Source: an uncultured Eubacteriales bacterium
Lineage (GTDB): Bacteria; Bacillota; Clostridia; Oscillospirales; CAG-272
Assembly: GCA_900547725.1 (NCBI GenBank)
Contig: URHR01000001.1
Coordinates: 22,365-86,364 of the forward strand
Length of the DNA stretch: 64,000 nt
Reading direction: 5' to 3'
Positions 53,399-62,225 of this stretch are shown here, piece after piece. The position numbers were made by a program, and so were the translations under genes. The first letter of the stretch is position 1. Each line of letters begins with the position of its first letter. The notes beneath the pieces are model-generated. The model searched no databases. It saw nothing but the letters and a program-made list of their open reading frames with translations, and was not told the DNA's origin.

Positions 53399-54682
53399 AT
53401 GCGTGGATTTACGGATTTCCTCCTCATAGGTATGCAGATCCACCACGCTTCCGTTCAGCCTGGATGCTTCCGCCGCAAAGGCGACCAGATGGTTTTCCAC
53501 CGATGTTGCAATATCCGTAATGGAGTTTCCGTCATAGGTTCCCGCAAGAAGACTGCAGAAGCTGCGGATGATCCCGCGGTCGCCGCCGCCGTGACCGCCC
53601 CGGATGCTCTCATCCCGGACAGCCTCGGAGATGCTGATCTTCGTCTCCTGCCGCGTCGCGAAATCGAACAGCGTGACGAAATCATCCGACATCTGCGCGG
53701 AAATCTCCCCTTTTGTGCCCATGATGCGGATTTTTCTGCCGCCGCGGTTGAAGGCACTCATGGTAAAAGAAACCGTGGCGCCGTCCTCGTACTCCAGATC
53801 CACCACCTGATGATCCACAACATCGTTGTCACAGCGGAATACGCACCTGCCGTAATCCGTCTCCGTGATGGCGCGTTCAATGTCGGAATCGGTCGGATGA
53901 TGTTTTTTGGTCGCGGTTTTCACAAAGGCGGGAAAGGCGCGGTCACGGTAGATCTTCAGCGCGCTGTACGGGCAATCCTTTTCCACCGGGCATCCCTGCG
54001 CGCAGAACTCCGGCGCACCGGCAGGCATATTCTCTCGCCGGAAATAGGAAAGCCCGCCAAAGCTCTGCAACCGCGTGCATCGCTCACCAAGCAGCCACTG
54101 CACAATGTCCAGATCGTGACAGCTCTTTGCCAAAATCATCGGTGTGCTGTCCTCCGAGCGGTGCCAGTTCCCGCGCACATAGCTGTGGCTCTGGTGGACA
54201 TTTCCGACGCACTCCACGTGAACGATGTTGATGATCCGCCCCACGCGCCCGTCCTCCACCAGCCGCTTCAGCAACCGGAAGAACGGAGTAAAGCGGAGAA
54301 CGTGGCAGACCACCACCCGCACGCCGCGCCGCCGGGCGGCATCCGCAACCTGCAGGCACTCCGCAGGCGTCGGTGCAACCGGCTTTTCCAGAAGCAACTG
54401 ATACCCCAGCTCAATGGCGCGCATTGCGGGAGCAAAATGCAATCGGTCCTGCGTGGCAATGATTGCGGCATCTGCAAATTTCGGGCGGTCAAGGATCTCC
54501 TCCCAGCACGCAAAGCAGGCATCCGCCGGCAGTGCAAACATTCGCCGGATGTAATCCCTGCGCTCCGGATCCGGATCGGCAACCCCGACCAGTTCGAATT
54601 CCGGACAATTCTGTGCGCCGAGTTCCGCGTAGGTTGTCCCCCGATCTCCGGCACCGATCAAGATTATTTTGATTTTTTTCAT
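53390..54682 (-). CDS. Gfo/Idh/MocA family oxidoreductase
   Basis: A 430-residue protein starting at ATG on 54682 with CAGGAG upstream. Residues about 1-130 are a Rossmann domain (IILIGAGDRGTTYAELG, GVADPDPERR, YQLLLEKPVAPT with the EKP motif). The C-terminal alpha/beta domain has HDLDIVQWLLGE and a Cys-rich insert (FCAQGCPVEKDCP). Such enzymes oxidise or reduce sugars and sugar acids with NAD(P). It is cytoplasmic. It is divergent from the AraC gene at 54900, with about 200 bases between; a downstream promoter drives the SBP gene. The substrate is not predicted. Confidence 0.9.
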   Translation of the reverse strand: MKKIKIILIGAGDRGTTYAELGAQNCPEFELVGVADPDPERRDYIRRMFALPADACFACWEEILDRPKFADAAIIATQDRLHFAPAMRAIELGYQLLLEKPVAPTPAECLQVADAARRRGVRVVVCHVLRFTPFFRLLKRLVEDGRVGRIINIVHVECVGNVHQSHSYVRGNWHRSEDSTPMILAKSCHDLDIVQWLLGERCTRLQSFGGLSYFRRENMPAGAPEFCAQGCPVEKDCPYSALKIYRDRAFPAFVKTATKKHHPTDSDIERAITETDYGRCVFRCDNDVVDHQVVDLEYEDGATVSFTMSAFNRGGRKIRIMGTKGEISAQMSDDFVTLFDFATRQETKISISEAVRDESIRGGHGGGDRGIIRSFCSLLAGTYDGNSITDIATSVENHLVAFAAEASRLNGSVVDLHTYEEEIRKSTHQA

Positions 54683-54789
54683 GATAAACTCCTGTTTTCG
54701 TTTCGTATGACCCTTTTTTATTGTACCATATGCACAGGCAAAAGTAAATGCTGTTTTTGCTCACAAATCTTCTTTTTTCGGTCCTCTTC

Positions 54790-54818
54790 TTGACAAAATC
54801 CGTGCCATGCGGTATAAT
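54790..54818 (+). promoter_or_regulatory. Promoter of the 54900-55736 AraC gene
   Basis: TTGACA (54790-54795) and TATAAT (54813-54818), spacer 17, a perfect sigma-A promoter. Confidence 0.85.
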
Positions 54819-54899
54819 AAAGTCAGGCGCGGATCCGATTTGCGGTCAAAGTCCGCCGGATACCGCACGCCCACAGAATACAGCCAGGAGGACACGGCA

Positions 54900-55736
54900 A
54901 TGTACAAAACCCATTATGTCGCTAACAATACCGACATTTTCATGAGCGAGCATCACGGCAGGAGCGCACCGCACGTTGTGGAAATCGGTCACTCCACGCC
55001 GCCCCACGGCTACGAATCCAAGCCCCTGCGCCGGAACGTCTGGGTCCTGCACTATGTTGTCAGCGGCTGCGGCGTTTACTTCAGGCAGCCGGTCACGGGA
55101 CCCTGCGTTTTCATCGAAACACCGGATACCGTGCACTACTACACCATATCCGGCGACCCTGCAGCGCCCGCATGGGAGCAGTACTGGATCATGTTTGACG
55201 GAGCCACCGTCCCGGATTGGCTCGCCTACGCCGGCTTTCCGAAGGTTCCGACGGTTCTGCCCTGCACCTATATGCATCAGGCGCAGAACATTTTCGCCGA
55301 GCTGCTCACCAGTTCCAATTACATCGGGCTCAATGACCATTACTATATGCTGTCCGGGCTCTGCCGCCTGTTTGCGCTCCACGCGGCAATGAAGGAACAC
55401 CCTCCACGCTCCGATTCCGCCTACGTCCGCAAGCTCCGCGCCTACATCCACGAAAATTACGCCACCATCCGGAACGAGGAAGAGCTTGCCGATCTGGTGC
55501 ATCTTTCCACGCGCTACATGAACAAAATTTTCAAAAAAGAGACCGGTGAATCACCGATCCGGTATCTGAATCATTATCGCATCCGCTGTGCAAAAAATCT
55601 GCTGGAGCGTCCGGAGCTGTCGGTTCACGAAATTTCGGAAATGCTCGGTTTCTCCAATCCGAATTATTTCTGCTGTGTCTTCCAGCGGCACTGCAACGGC
55701 ATCTCCCCTCTGGCTTACCGCAAGGGCGCGAGATGA
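54900..55736 (+). CDS. AraC-family transcriptional regulator of cassette H
   Basis: A 278-residue protein starting at ATG on 54900 behind CCAGGAGGACA; an in-frame ATG 31 codons upstream has no ribosome site. The N-terminus is a cupin-type sensor (VWVLHYVVSGCGVYF, FIETPDTVHYYTI). The C-terminus carries two helix-turn-helix units (LADLVHLSTRYMNKIFKKET and VHEISEMLGFSNPNYFCCVF). It is transcribed away from cassette H with a strong promoter, and probably activates the SBP promoter via the 53366-53398 repeats. Confidence 0.9.
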   Translation: MYKTHYVANNTDIFMSEHHGRSAPHVVEIGHSTPPHGYESKPLRRNVWVLHYVVSGCGVYFRQPVTGPCVFIETPDTVHYYTISGDPAAPAWEQYWIMFDGATVPDWLAYAGFPKVPTVLPCTYMHQAQNIFAELLTSSNYIGLNDHYYMLSGLCRLFALHAAMKEHPPRSDSAYVRKLRAYIHENYATIRNEEELADLVHLSTRYMNKIFKKETGESPIRYLNHYRIRCAKNLLERPELSVHEISEMLGFSNPNYFCCVFQRHCNGISPLAYRKGAR

Positions 55737-55824
55737 CCTTTCCCGGAAAGCGAAAAGAGGCTGTAAAAAATCCCTAGTTAAATCGTTACGCTTTCCCTGG
55801 CATTTTATTGCTTCCAATCTCATT

Positions 55825-55977
55825 TTATATGGGCGAGAGTTCCTCAAGCTCGTACTCGCCCAGCTTTACCTTCAAGTGCTTTTCGATAATCTCCGAATAT
55901 CTTTCGCACGTTTTCGTTTTAGACGAAGGCTCTATGTAGTTCGCAAACCATACGTCCAACCATTCTTTGTATTTCAT
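55825..55977 (-). pseudogene. N-terminal stub of a tyrosine integrase
   Basis: Starts at ATG on 55977 behind AAAGGAG. The 50 residues MKYKEWLDVWFANYIEPSSK and onward through TKTCERYSEIIEKHL resemble the SAM-like core-binding start of phage or transposon integrases. The catalytic domain is absent: the frame stops after EELSPI. It lies near a tRNA 3' fragment, fitting an integration scar. Confidence 0.65.
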
Positions 55978-56060
55978 TGAAAACTCCTTTCGATTTACTG
56001 TTATTATTATAATTTTTCTCACCGTAAATAGGAAATCACCCCTCGAAACGGCATAAAAAA

Positions 56061-56088
56061 AGAGAGAACGTTTATCCTTGTTCTCTCT
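56061..56088 (-). terminator. Rho-independent terminator (minus strand)
   Basis: AGAGAGAAC and GTTCTCTCT form a nine-base stem; a run of seven T follows on the minus strand. Confidence 0.75.
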
Positions 56089-56234
56089 GAAAAGATTTGT
56101 ATTAAATTGTAGGTGTCAGGCGGGGATTAAAACGAAGTCGTCAGTTCAAGTCCTGTTTTTTGAAAAATAGGTCAAAATGCAGCTCCTAAATTCAAATATT
56201 CCGCGAAGGACGCGAACCACAAGATATGGCAACA

Positions 56235-56269
56235 AAAAAGCACAAGACCTACTAAATCTTGTGCTTTTT
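56235..56269. terminator. Hairpin with flanking A/T runs, downstream of tRNA fragment
   Basis: AAAAAGCACAAGA and TCTTGTGCTTTTT pair perfectly, and T-runs follow on both strands. It lies just 3' of the tRNA fragment on the minus strand and was probably that tRNA's terminator. Confidence 0.7.
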
Positions 56270-56299
56270 ATATTTTGTAGCTTTTTCGTACTACAAAGA

Positions 56300-56330
56300 T
56301 GGCTCCCCCTACTGGACTTGAACCAGTGAC
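56300..56330 (-). pseudogene. 3' end of a tRNA gene (T-arm, acceptor, CCA), attachment-site relic
   Basis: The minus strand reads GTCACTGGTTCAAGTCCAGT and then AGGGGGAGCCA. ACTGG and CCAGT form a complete T-stem around TTCAAGT, followed by a seven-base acceptor strand, discriminator G and encoded CCA. Nothing matching the D-arm, anticodon arm or 5' acceptor lies upstream, so only the 3' part exists here. Integrative elements commonly carry such copies at their ends. The spacing between T-arm and acceptor fits a G-discriminator tRNA, possibly tRNA-Asn, but identity is not certain. Confidence 0.7.
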
Positions 56331-56375
56331 CCGACGCGAAAGTTAGAGATAAATTTGTGCATTTTATCTCATTTT

Positions 56376-57998
56376 TCACACCTTGATCTTACGGTCTGCC
56401 TGAAAATCCCCGATAAATCGATACTCGATAACGATCTCTTGTCTCTGTTGATCCTGCGGGTTATAACGATCCCCGACAAGGATTCTGCTGATCAGCGTGT
56501 TCACCAAATCCCGGTTCAGCTCCGTGATGTCATCGTATTGCTCGATGATCTTTACGAATTGGGCTGCGGAATCATCCGCGGCTCTTTTTTCGCCCGTCAG
56601 CCTTTTGAGCTCCATCAGCCGTTTCTGTGCGGCTTCCTGCTCCGTCTCGCATTCCTCCGACATCATCCGGAACCGTCCCTCGGTCAACAGTCCTGAAAGT
56701 CTGTCTTGATACAGGCTTCGGAACATCGCATTGCATTTGGCAATCTTGCTTTCCAGCTCGGCAATCTCTTTTTCCGCGCGCTTTTCATCCGCTCCGGTTG
56801 CCGCCGTCACCTTGTTCGTCACTGCGTCGATAAAGCCTTTCCGATCCTCCCGGACACTCCTGAGAACATCCCGCAGATCATTCAGCACCGCCGTATAGAT
56901 CTCATCGTATTTGATGTAGTGGCTTGTGCAGACATCCTTCCCTTTTTTCTTATAGGTATTGCACATATAATATCCGCCGTTTGCATGGGAGCTTGCAAGT
57001 CTCAACGCATGACCGCATCGGTGGCATTTCAGCAGTCCGGCAAAGATGTTCTCAAAACCGGATTCGGTTTCCCTTTTTCGGTTGCCGAGCGCCGCGTGTG
57101 CGTCCTCCCAAAGCTGTTCGGGAATCAGTGCAGGGAATCGATCTTTGATAACGATCCACTTGTCCTCGCTCTGTGCAACCTGCTTCTTGCTCTTGAACGA
57201 CTGTTTTCTGCGTTTCCCGCTGATGAAGTGACCGAGGTAGATTTCATTCCGCACCAATCGGTAGATCGTCACAAGATTCCAGTCAAAAGGGTCTTTGGAG
57301 TACCTCCTGCCGGCGATTTTCGCCTGATATGCCGCAGGGGTGATCTGATGCTCTGCGGACAGGACTCGCGCAATCTTATTGTAGCCGTAGCCTTGGTATG
57401 CCGCCATTCGGAAGATTCGGAGAACGGTTGGAGCGGTTTCATCATCAATCTCCAGGACGTGCTTGTCCGCCTTGCTTTTCCTGTAGCCGTATGGCGCTTG
57501 CGAACCGATGAACTCCCCGTTCTTTGCCTTCGCAATGAAAGCCTGTCTTGTTTTCCTTGAACAGTCGGCGGGATAGTATTCATTGAAAATGTTCTTGATC
57601 GGGAACATCAGGTCGTAGTCCACGCAGGATTCCTCGGTGTCCACGTCATCTCCGACAGCAATGAATCGGATTCCCATTTGCGGGAAGGTTTCGCTGATGA
57701 AGGTTCCCACCTGAAGGTAGTTTCTGCCGAATCGGGACAGGTCCTTAACAATGATGGTATTGAATCTCCCCTCTTTCGCATCCTTCATCATCCGCTGAAA
57801 GTCCGGACGGTTGAAGTTGGTTCCGGTGTAGCCGTCATCGCTGTAATGGTCATACACAAGAAAGCCGTGGGTGTTGCAATAATCCGTCAGAATCTTTCCC
57901 TGCGTTTCGATGGAGACGCTGGTGCCGTCCTGATCGTCATCGTCGCTGAGCCTTTTGTAGATTGCCGCTATGGTTCTGCTTTGCTCTGTTTTCTTCAT
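56376..57998 (-). CDS. Large serine recombinase
   Basis: About 540 residues; the ATG at 57998 follows AAGGAGAAG, and a TTG at 58019 is an alternative. Residues about 10-160 are the resolvase catalytic domain (AAIYKRLSDDD with the nucleophile Ser, DGYTGTNFNRPDFQRMM, VKDLSRFGRNYLQVG). Next comes the recombinase DNA-binding domain (about 170-310), then a zinc ribbon with CHRCG and YYMCNTYKKKGKDVC, then a coiled coil (about 380-460) and a DUF4368-like tail (VIEYRFIGDF). This is the architecture of large serine integrases of conjugative transposons such as the TnpX group. It is intact, so it could still move its element. Confidence 0.93.
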   Translation of the reverse strand: MKKTEQSRTIAAIYKRLSDDDDQDGTSVSIETQGKILTDYCNTHGFLVYDHYSDDGYTGTNFNRPDFQRMMKDAKEGRFNTIIVKDLSRFGRNYLQVGTFISETFPQMGIRFIAVGDDVDTEESCVDYDLMFPIKNIFNEYYPADCSRKTRQAFIAKAKNGEFIGSQAPYGYRKSKADKHVLEIDDETAPTVLRIFRMAAYQGYGYNKIARVLSAEHQITPAAYQAKIAGRRYSKDPFDWNLVTIYRLVRNEIYLGHFISGKRRKQSFKSKKQVAQSEDKWIVIKDRFPALIPEQLWEDAHAALGNRKRETESGFENIFAGLLKCHRCGHALRLASSHANGGYYMCNTYKKKGKDVCTSHYIKYDEIYTAVLNDLRDVLRSVREDRKGFIDAVTNKVTAATGADEKRAEKEIAELESKIAKCNAMFRSLYQDRLSGLLTEGRFRMMSEECETEQEAAQKRLMELKRLTGEKRAADDSAAQFVKIIEQYDDITELNRDLVNTLISRILVGDRYNPQDQQRQEIVIEYRFIGDFQADRKIKV

Positions 57999-58235
57999 CT
58001 TCTCCTTCTTTCCGAGCAAAGCGATTGGGTACTGTCCATATTATATCACATCTGCTCGCAAATGTCTACTGAAATTTTGTGTACAAAAGAATCTTTTTCA
58101 TAATCCCACCGCTTGGGGTGATATCCAAAATAAAACTGCTGTCTCGAACCGGAAAATTTCGTTTTCGACTTGACAAACCAAGTATTTTCGGCTATAATAG
58201 GATTGTATCGTATTTTAGCCATAGGAGGTGCTACG

Positions 58236-59465
58236 ATGTCATATATCAAGCGAACACTGGAAAAGCGAATCACGGAGATCAGCCAAGAATACAGCTGCCT
58301 TTTACTCATCGGTCCCCGTCAGGTCGGAAAGACAACCATGTTGGAGCATCTGATGGAAGGAACTCCGAGAAAGCGCGTCACACTTGACGATGTGGACGAA
58401 CGGAAGCTCGCCAAAAGTGATCCGGCACTTTTTCTGGATCTGCACCCTGCCCCGATTCTGATTGATGAGGTGCAGTATGCGCCGGAATTGTTTTCCTATA
58501 TTAAAATAAAGGTGGACAACGGTGCTGCTCCGGGGTCTTTTTGGCTCACGGGGTCCCAATCCTTCCGTCTGATGGAGCTTGCACAGGAGTCGCTCGCCGG
58601 CAGAACTGCCATTCTTCATATGTCTGCGCTTTCACAAAATGAACTTTACGGAGGCGGTGAAACAGAGCCGTTTTCTTTGAATCTTACCGCATTGAATCAC
58701 CGAAAAGAGTTACAAGCCCCTGTCTCATCCGTTCTTGAAATGTATGAGCGCATTTGGGAGGGCGGAATGCCGGGGCATCGAAGCGGCAGATATACCGACC
58801 GTGATGTTTTTTACAGCTCCTATATTCAAAGCTATATTGACCGCGATGTATCCGAAATGATTCCGGGAGTCGACAAGCTCCTTTATGCAGATTTCATCCG
58901 CGCCGCCGCCTGCCGCGCCGGTCAGATGCTGAACCTTCACGACATTGCAGGAGACGTTGGTGTCAGTGATGACACCGCAAAGCGTTGGTTAACCATCATG
59001 GAAAAGTCGGAGATCATCTTTTTCCTCCGCCCCTATTCCAACAACCTGTTGAAGCGAACGATCAAAACACCAAAGATGTATTTCTTTGACACAGGGCTTG
59101 TCGCTTATCTCACCAAGTACTCCAGTCCGGATATTCTTATGAACGGTGCAATCAATGGTGCAATTCTTGAAAACTACACGGTTGCGGAAATTATCAAAAC
59201 CTATCACAACTGCGCAAAAGAACCGCTTCTGCACTATTACCGCGACAAAGAATCCAACGAGATTGACCTTGTGATGGAAAGTGACGGAGAACTTCACCCG
59301 ATGGAGATTAAGAAATCCGCGTCTCCCGCCGGTGAGTTGGCAAGCGCCTTCAAAATTCTTGATAAAAGCTCTGTGCCGCGCGGAACCGGTGCAATCCTCT
59401 GTATGCGGAACGAGTTGTCAGCAGTCAGTCGTGAGGTGTTTATCGTCCCCATTTGGATGATCTGA
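58236..59465 (+). CDS. AAA ATPase with DUF4143 domain
   Basis: A 409-residue protein starting at ATG on 58236 just after AGGAGGTG; the frame further upstream is ignored. Walker A is GPRQVGKTT (about residues 27-35), Walker B is PILIDEVQYAP with DE, and a sensor Ser follows in FWLTGSQSFRLM. The C-terminal DUF4143 part shows LDKSSVPRGTGAIL and LVMESDGELHPMEIKKSASP, the restriction-endonuclease-like fold often present. Such ATPases are frequent in mobile and defence-adjacent regions, but their function is unclear. It is divergently transcribed from the recombinase. Confidence 0.9.
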   Translation: MSYIKRTLEKRITEISQEYSCLLLIGPRQVGKTTMLEHLMEGTPRKRVTLDDVDERKLAKSDPALFLDLHPAPILIDEVQYAPELFSYIKIKVDNGAAPGSFWLTGSQSFRLMELAQESLAGRTAILHMSALSQNELYGGGETEPFSLNLTALNHRKELQAPVSSVLEMYERIWEGGMPGHRSGRYTDRDVFYSSYIQSYIDRDVSEMIPGVDKLLYADFIRAAACRAGQMLNLHDIAGDVGVSDDTAKRWLTIMEKSEIIFFLRPYSNNLLKRTIKTPKMYFFDTGLVAYLTKYSSPDILMNGAINGAILENYTVAEIIKTYHNCAKEPLLHYYRDKESNEIDLVMESDGELHPMEIKKSASPAGELASAFKILDKSSVPRGTGAILCMRNELSAVSREVFIVPIWMI

Positions 59466-59537
59466 GCGATGCGTAAGCATTTCGGACACACATCCAAGAA
59501 TAAGCAACCGTCTCATTGAACCCTGAAAAGGTAAATT

Positions 59538-59705
59538 GGTATAAGATTGGTATAAGAACGGTATAAGATATAGCCTACTGGACACTTTTCTGCTTTTTGA
59601 TATTATTGTCCAGTAGCCTCAACTGCTTTTCAAGGATACTGTTATCCAACAGCCTCTATCTTGCGTTTTTCCCTGTTTTCCGGCATTTCTATCTTGCGTT
59701 TTTCC
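59538..59705. repeat. Cluster of short direct and inverted repeats
   Basis: GGTATAAGA occurs three times at an 11-base period (59538, 59549, 59560). Next is an inverted pair CTACTGGACA (59575-59584) and TGTCCAGTAG (59607-59616). Then CTATCTTGCGTTTTTCC occurs twice (59656, 59689). This gap between 59465 and 59887 has no credible gene. Confidence 0.55.
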
Positions 59706-59825
59706 GAAACCTGTACTTTTAAGTGGCATCTCCATAGGTATCAAGCATAATAGATATGGACACCTTTCACTACCCATTTATAAGAAAATCCATCTGCAAC
59801 GGCAGTTCTGATATGTTTTATTTGG

Positions 59826-59871
59826 TTTTATCGATACCTTCGATGAAATTTTGTCGAAGGTATCGATAAAA
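59826..59871. repeat. Perfect 18-bp inverted repeat
   Basis: TTTTATCGATACCTTCGA at 59826-59843 and its exact complement at 59854-59871, loop TGAAATTTTG. There is no adjacent T-run for termination. It may be an element end, recombination site or binding site. Confidence 0.65.
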
Positions 59872-59886
59872 ATATTGTCGATGCAG

Positions 59887-60090
59887 TCACGTGGGTATGT
59901 TCGTCGTTCTGATTGGATTTCGCGCTGATTCGAAGTCACCTCCTGCGCGAATTTGCTCCGCAACACATTTTGCCACATAGTCGGCATACAGCTCCTTGAA
60001 ACTTTGGGAGCCGAACACTCTTACGACACATACAGTCGTTTTTCCAATCTGTAACTCCCGTGCGGGGTTCTGTTGATATTCTCTGTCCAT
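59887..60090 (-). CDS. Small conserved-looking protein next to mobile genes
   Basis: 67 residues starting at ATG on 60090 with a strong AAAGGAGGAAAG site. Sequence landmarks are REYQQNPARELQIGKTTVCV, VRVFGSQSFKELYADYVAKC and VAEQIRAG. The size and position resemble the small TnpW-like proteins that accompany serine recombinases in conjugative elements, but this match is from memory and weak. No domain is certain. Confidence 0.6.
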   Translation of the reverse strand: MDREYQQNPARELQIGKTTVCVVRVFGSQSFKELYADYVAKCVAEQIRAGGDFESARNPIRTTNIPT

Positions 60091-60116
60091 AATCTTTCCT
60101 CCTTTGTTGGAATAGA

Positions 60117-60146
60117 GAAAACCACCCGTCTGTGCGAGTGGTTTTC
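60117..60146. terminator. Hairpin beside the IS element
   Basis: GAAAACCAC and GTGGTTTTC form a 9-bp stem between the small gene and the IS left end; it could end IS-directed transcription. Confidence 0.45.
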
Positions 60147-60185
60147 GTAATATTGGGTTGTCCTGTTTTCACTGTCTTTACATTA

Positions 60186-61099
60186 GAGTGTGTTTCCAAA
60201 GTCATCAGCAGGCGAAATTATGCAAGCCAGAGCAGAGTAGCCGCCAAATGAATGAAAGCGAGGAATCTGCAAGCGAGCTTTTCGAAACGCATAGCGATTC
60301 TGCGATGATCTTTGATCTTCATGAAAAAGCATTCAACAAGATGCCTTTCTTTGTAGTGATAAAAATCGGTGTACCACGGATCAACTGAATTCGACTTTGG
60401 TGGAATACAGAAATCAGCGTCACGGTTCGCGATGTATTCACGGTTTTCCCACGAACCATAGGCTTTGTCAGCAAGAACAGTACTGCCGGAAATATCGAGC
60501 TGTTCAAGGCATTTTTGCATCATGACTCCGTCATGTACCTGTCCTCCGGTGAGCTCCAGTGCCAAAGGGTAGCCGAGTCCATCCACTACCGCGTGAATTT
60601 TGGTTGATCTTCCCCCTCGGCTGATTCCAATATGCTGATGATCATCATATCCCGGAGCCCCCTTTTTGCACCGGCACTTGACCGATGCGCTTTTATATAG
60701 GTTTCGTCAATACACAGATCCTGCATATCCGGATTCTTGCAAACACTTTCAAACAACTGCTTGAGTTTTTCGTCTTTCACCCACTGAGAAAACCGTTTGT
60801 ACACTGTCTGCCACGGACCATAGTATTCCGGAAGATCACGCCAGGGAGCCCCGGTGTGCATGATCCAGAGAACTCCATTCAAGAGTTTGCGATTATCCGC
60901 TTGCGGTCTCCCGGTTTTCTTTGGTGTATTACCGAGAAATGGTCTGATCTTCTCCCACTGGGTATCATCGATTTCATATCGTCTTGCCATCTTTGCGCTC
61001 CCCACGATTATCTTTGCCGTAAATATTATACACGATACGAGCGATTTTTGCAAGATGTTATTCGATTTCTTTCAAGCGATTGCGTTTAGAAACGCACTT
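60186..61099 (-). mobile_element. IS5-family insertion sequence (IS427-like), about 914 bp
   Basis: The left terminal repeat is GAGTGTGTTTC next to TA. The right end GAAACGCACTT is a decayed copy of its complement (GAAACACACTC). The element holds one transposase in two overlapping frames, typical of the IS427 group with TA target duplications. Its right end now encodes the last codons of the adjacent 61058-61894 frame. Confidence 0.85.
60218..60990 (-). CDS. IS5-family transposase, expressed by -1 frameshift
   Basis: Translation starts at ATG on 60990 behind GGGGAGCGC. The first frame (about 135 residues, MARRYEIDDTQWEKIRPFLG, LCIDETYIKAH with the first catalytic Asp) ends at about 60586. 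The second frame begins upstream of that stop and carries VLADKAYGSWENREYI (second Asp) and HLVECFFMKIK (Glu). The shift lies at an A5-G5 run (near 60661-60668; sequence GCAAAAAGGGGGC), where slipping back one base joins KGAPGYDDHQHIGISRGGRS to VVDGLGYPLALELTGG. Such -1 shifts are the known way IS427-type transposases are made. No in-frame stop interrupts the fused product, so it may be active. Confidence 0.82.
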
Positions 61100-61894
61100 T
61101 GGTCTCTTTATAATCTTTTTCCTCCTTTTACAAAAACAATACGTATTAATAATATATTTTTTATTTTGAGCATAAACTTCTTTTTCACCTTTTTCGCCAT
61201 CCTTTTCCGTCTTTTGAGCTTCTTTATTTTCAACCGCAGAAGTTGCGTTTAATTGTGAAGAAATTTCTTGAATCTCGGGATGTTCTTTTTTTATATTAAT
61301 CTGATACTGAATCCATTCATTAATTTCATCCGGGGTAGCCTTTCTAAACTTTACCCCCAACTTTGTAAATTTGTATTTTTGTAGTTTTAATTTTAGCTTA
61401 TAAAACTCTATCAAATCACTGTAAAAATTTAAATATCTACACTCTACAATTTTCCCTTCAACAACTATATGGGTAGATGAAAATATTACTGTTATTTTTT
61501 CAAGAAAATTAGAATTTCTTATTTCATTAATTAATGAAATAAAACTCATGTTGGCTCTATTTTCCTCTAATATTTCATCAATATCTTTAAGTGACTTTGT
61601 TACTCCTTTTCCAGCAGTAATAATTTCTTGTTTCGCATCAAACCATTCAACATGTTGCCCTGAATGAATACCCGATTTTGTATGTTTTACCATCAAAAAT
61701 TCTTTATTATTTGGAAAGCAAAAATCATCAATAATTTTTTTCTGTTCTTCTGATATTCTTAATAAATTGTCAATTCCAAAGGTAAAATCAAAATAAGCAC
61801 ATACTTTATCCATATGCATATATAAATTAGTTAGATTTTTTTCAAGAATTTTCTCTGTATGTTTTTCCTCCCGCTTTTTAGGTATATTCAACAA
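61058..61894 (-). CDS. C-terminal part of a frameshifted membrane protein, IS-derived tail
   Basis: A 278-residue AT-rich frame. The N-terminal residues NIPKKREEKHTEKILEKN follow on from the 91-residue frame upstream: restoring two bases at the junction gives FYLIVEYIPKK in one frame. The middle includes LTNLYMHMDKVCAYFDFTFG and long Lys/Glu-rich segments. The last about 13 residues (CVSKRNRLKEIE) are encoded by the IS right end (61061-61099), so the original C-terminus is lost. Function is unknown. Low GC indicates foreign origin. Confidence 0.7.
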   Translation of the reverse strand: MLNIPKKREEKHTEKILEKNLTNLYMHMDKVCAYFDFTFGIDNLLRISEEQKKIIDDFCFPNNKEFLMVKHTKSGIHSGQHVEWFDAKQEIITAGKGVTKSLKDIDEILEENRANMSFISLINEIRNSNFLEKITVIFSSTHIVVEGKIVECRYLNFYSDLIEFYKLKLKLQKYKFTKLGVKFRKATPDEINEWIQYQINIKKEHPEIQEISSQLNATSAVENKEAQKTEKDGEKGEKEVYAQNKKYIINTYCFCKRRKKIIKRPKCVSKRNRLKEIE

Positions 61895-62153
61895 TCAAAT
61901 AAAAGATTAAAGAAGCCAAGTATGCCAAACTAAGATTTTCAAGTATTCGAAACACTTCATATTGAAAAGTACCATCACTCGGCTTTTCCAACAAAAACCC
62001 AAGAGCATAAAAAAATTGAGGAGCAGAAGAAAATTTACAGATAAAAAACAATGAAATAAATATTAGAACAATATGAATCCATAAATCTTTAAGTACTGAT
62101 TTCAAAATATGAATCCCCCCCTCACTATCAGAATGAATTGATATTTTCTCCAT
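61878..62153 (-). CDS. N-terminal part of a frameshifted two-helix membrane protein
   Basis: 91 residues with hydrophobic helices at about 24-45 (LWIHIVLIFISLFFICKF) and about 70-88 (LENLSLAYLASLIFYLIVEY). It overlaps the next frame by 17 bases and stops at EYT, where the natural reading would be EYIPKKREE. A 2-base loss in a TA dinucleotide run explains it. It is part of one gene with 61058-61894. Confidence 0.68.
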   Translation of the reverse strand: MEKISIHSDSEGGIHILKSVLKDLWIHIVLIFISLFFICKFSSAPQFFYALGFLLEKPSDGTFQYEVFRILENLSLAYLASLIFYLIVEYT

Positions 62154-62225
62154 ATAATTATTATATCACAAAAAGCACTTTCTTTCAATCGACATTTGTA
62201 AACAGATGTCCTTTTATTCCAATTA

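Noticed and set aside
56127..56160. Sequence with a tRNA-like GTTCAAGTCCTG
   Set aside because: It has no paired T-stem, acceptor or CCA, unlike the fragment at 56300-56330.
59778..59987. Frame running through the 18-bp palindrome
   Set aside because: It overlaps the stronger small gene at 59887-60090, has no ribosome site and is low-complexity.
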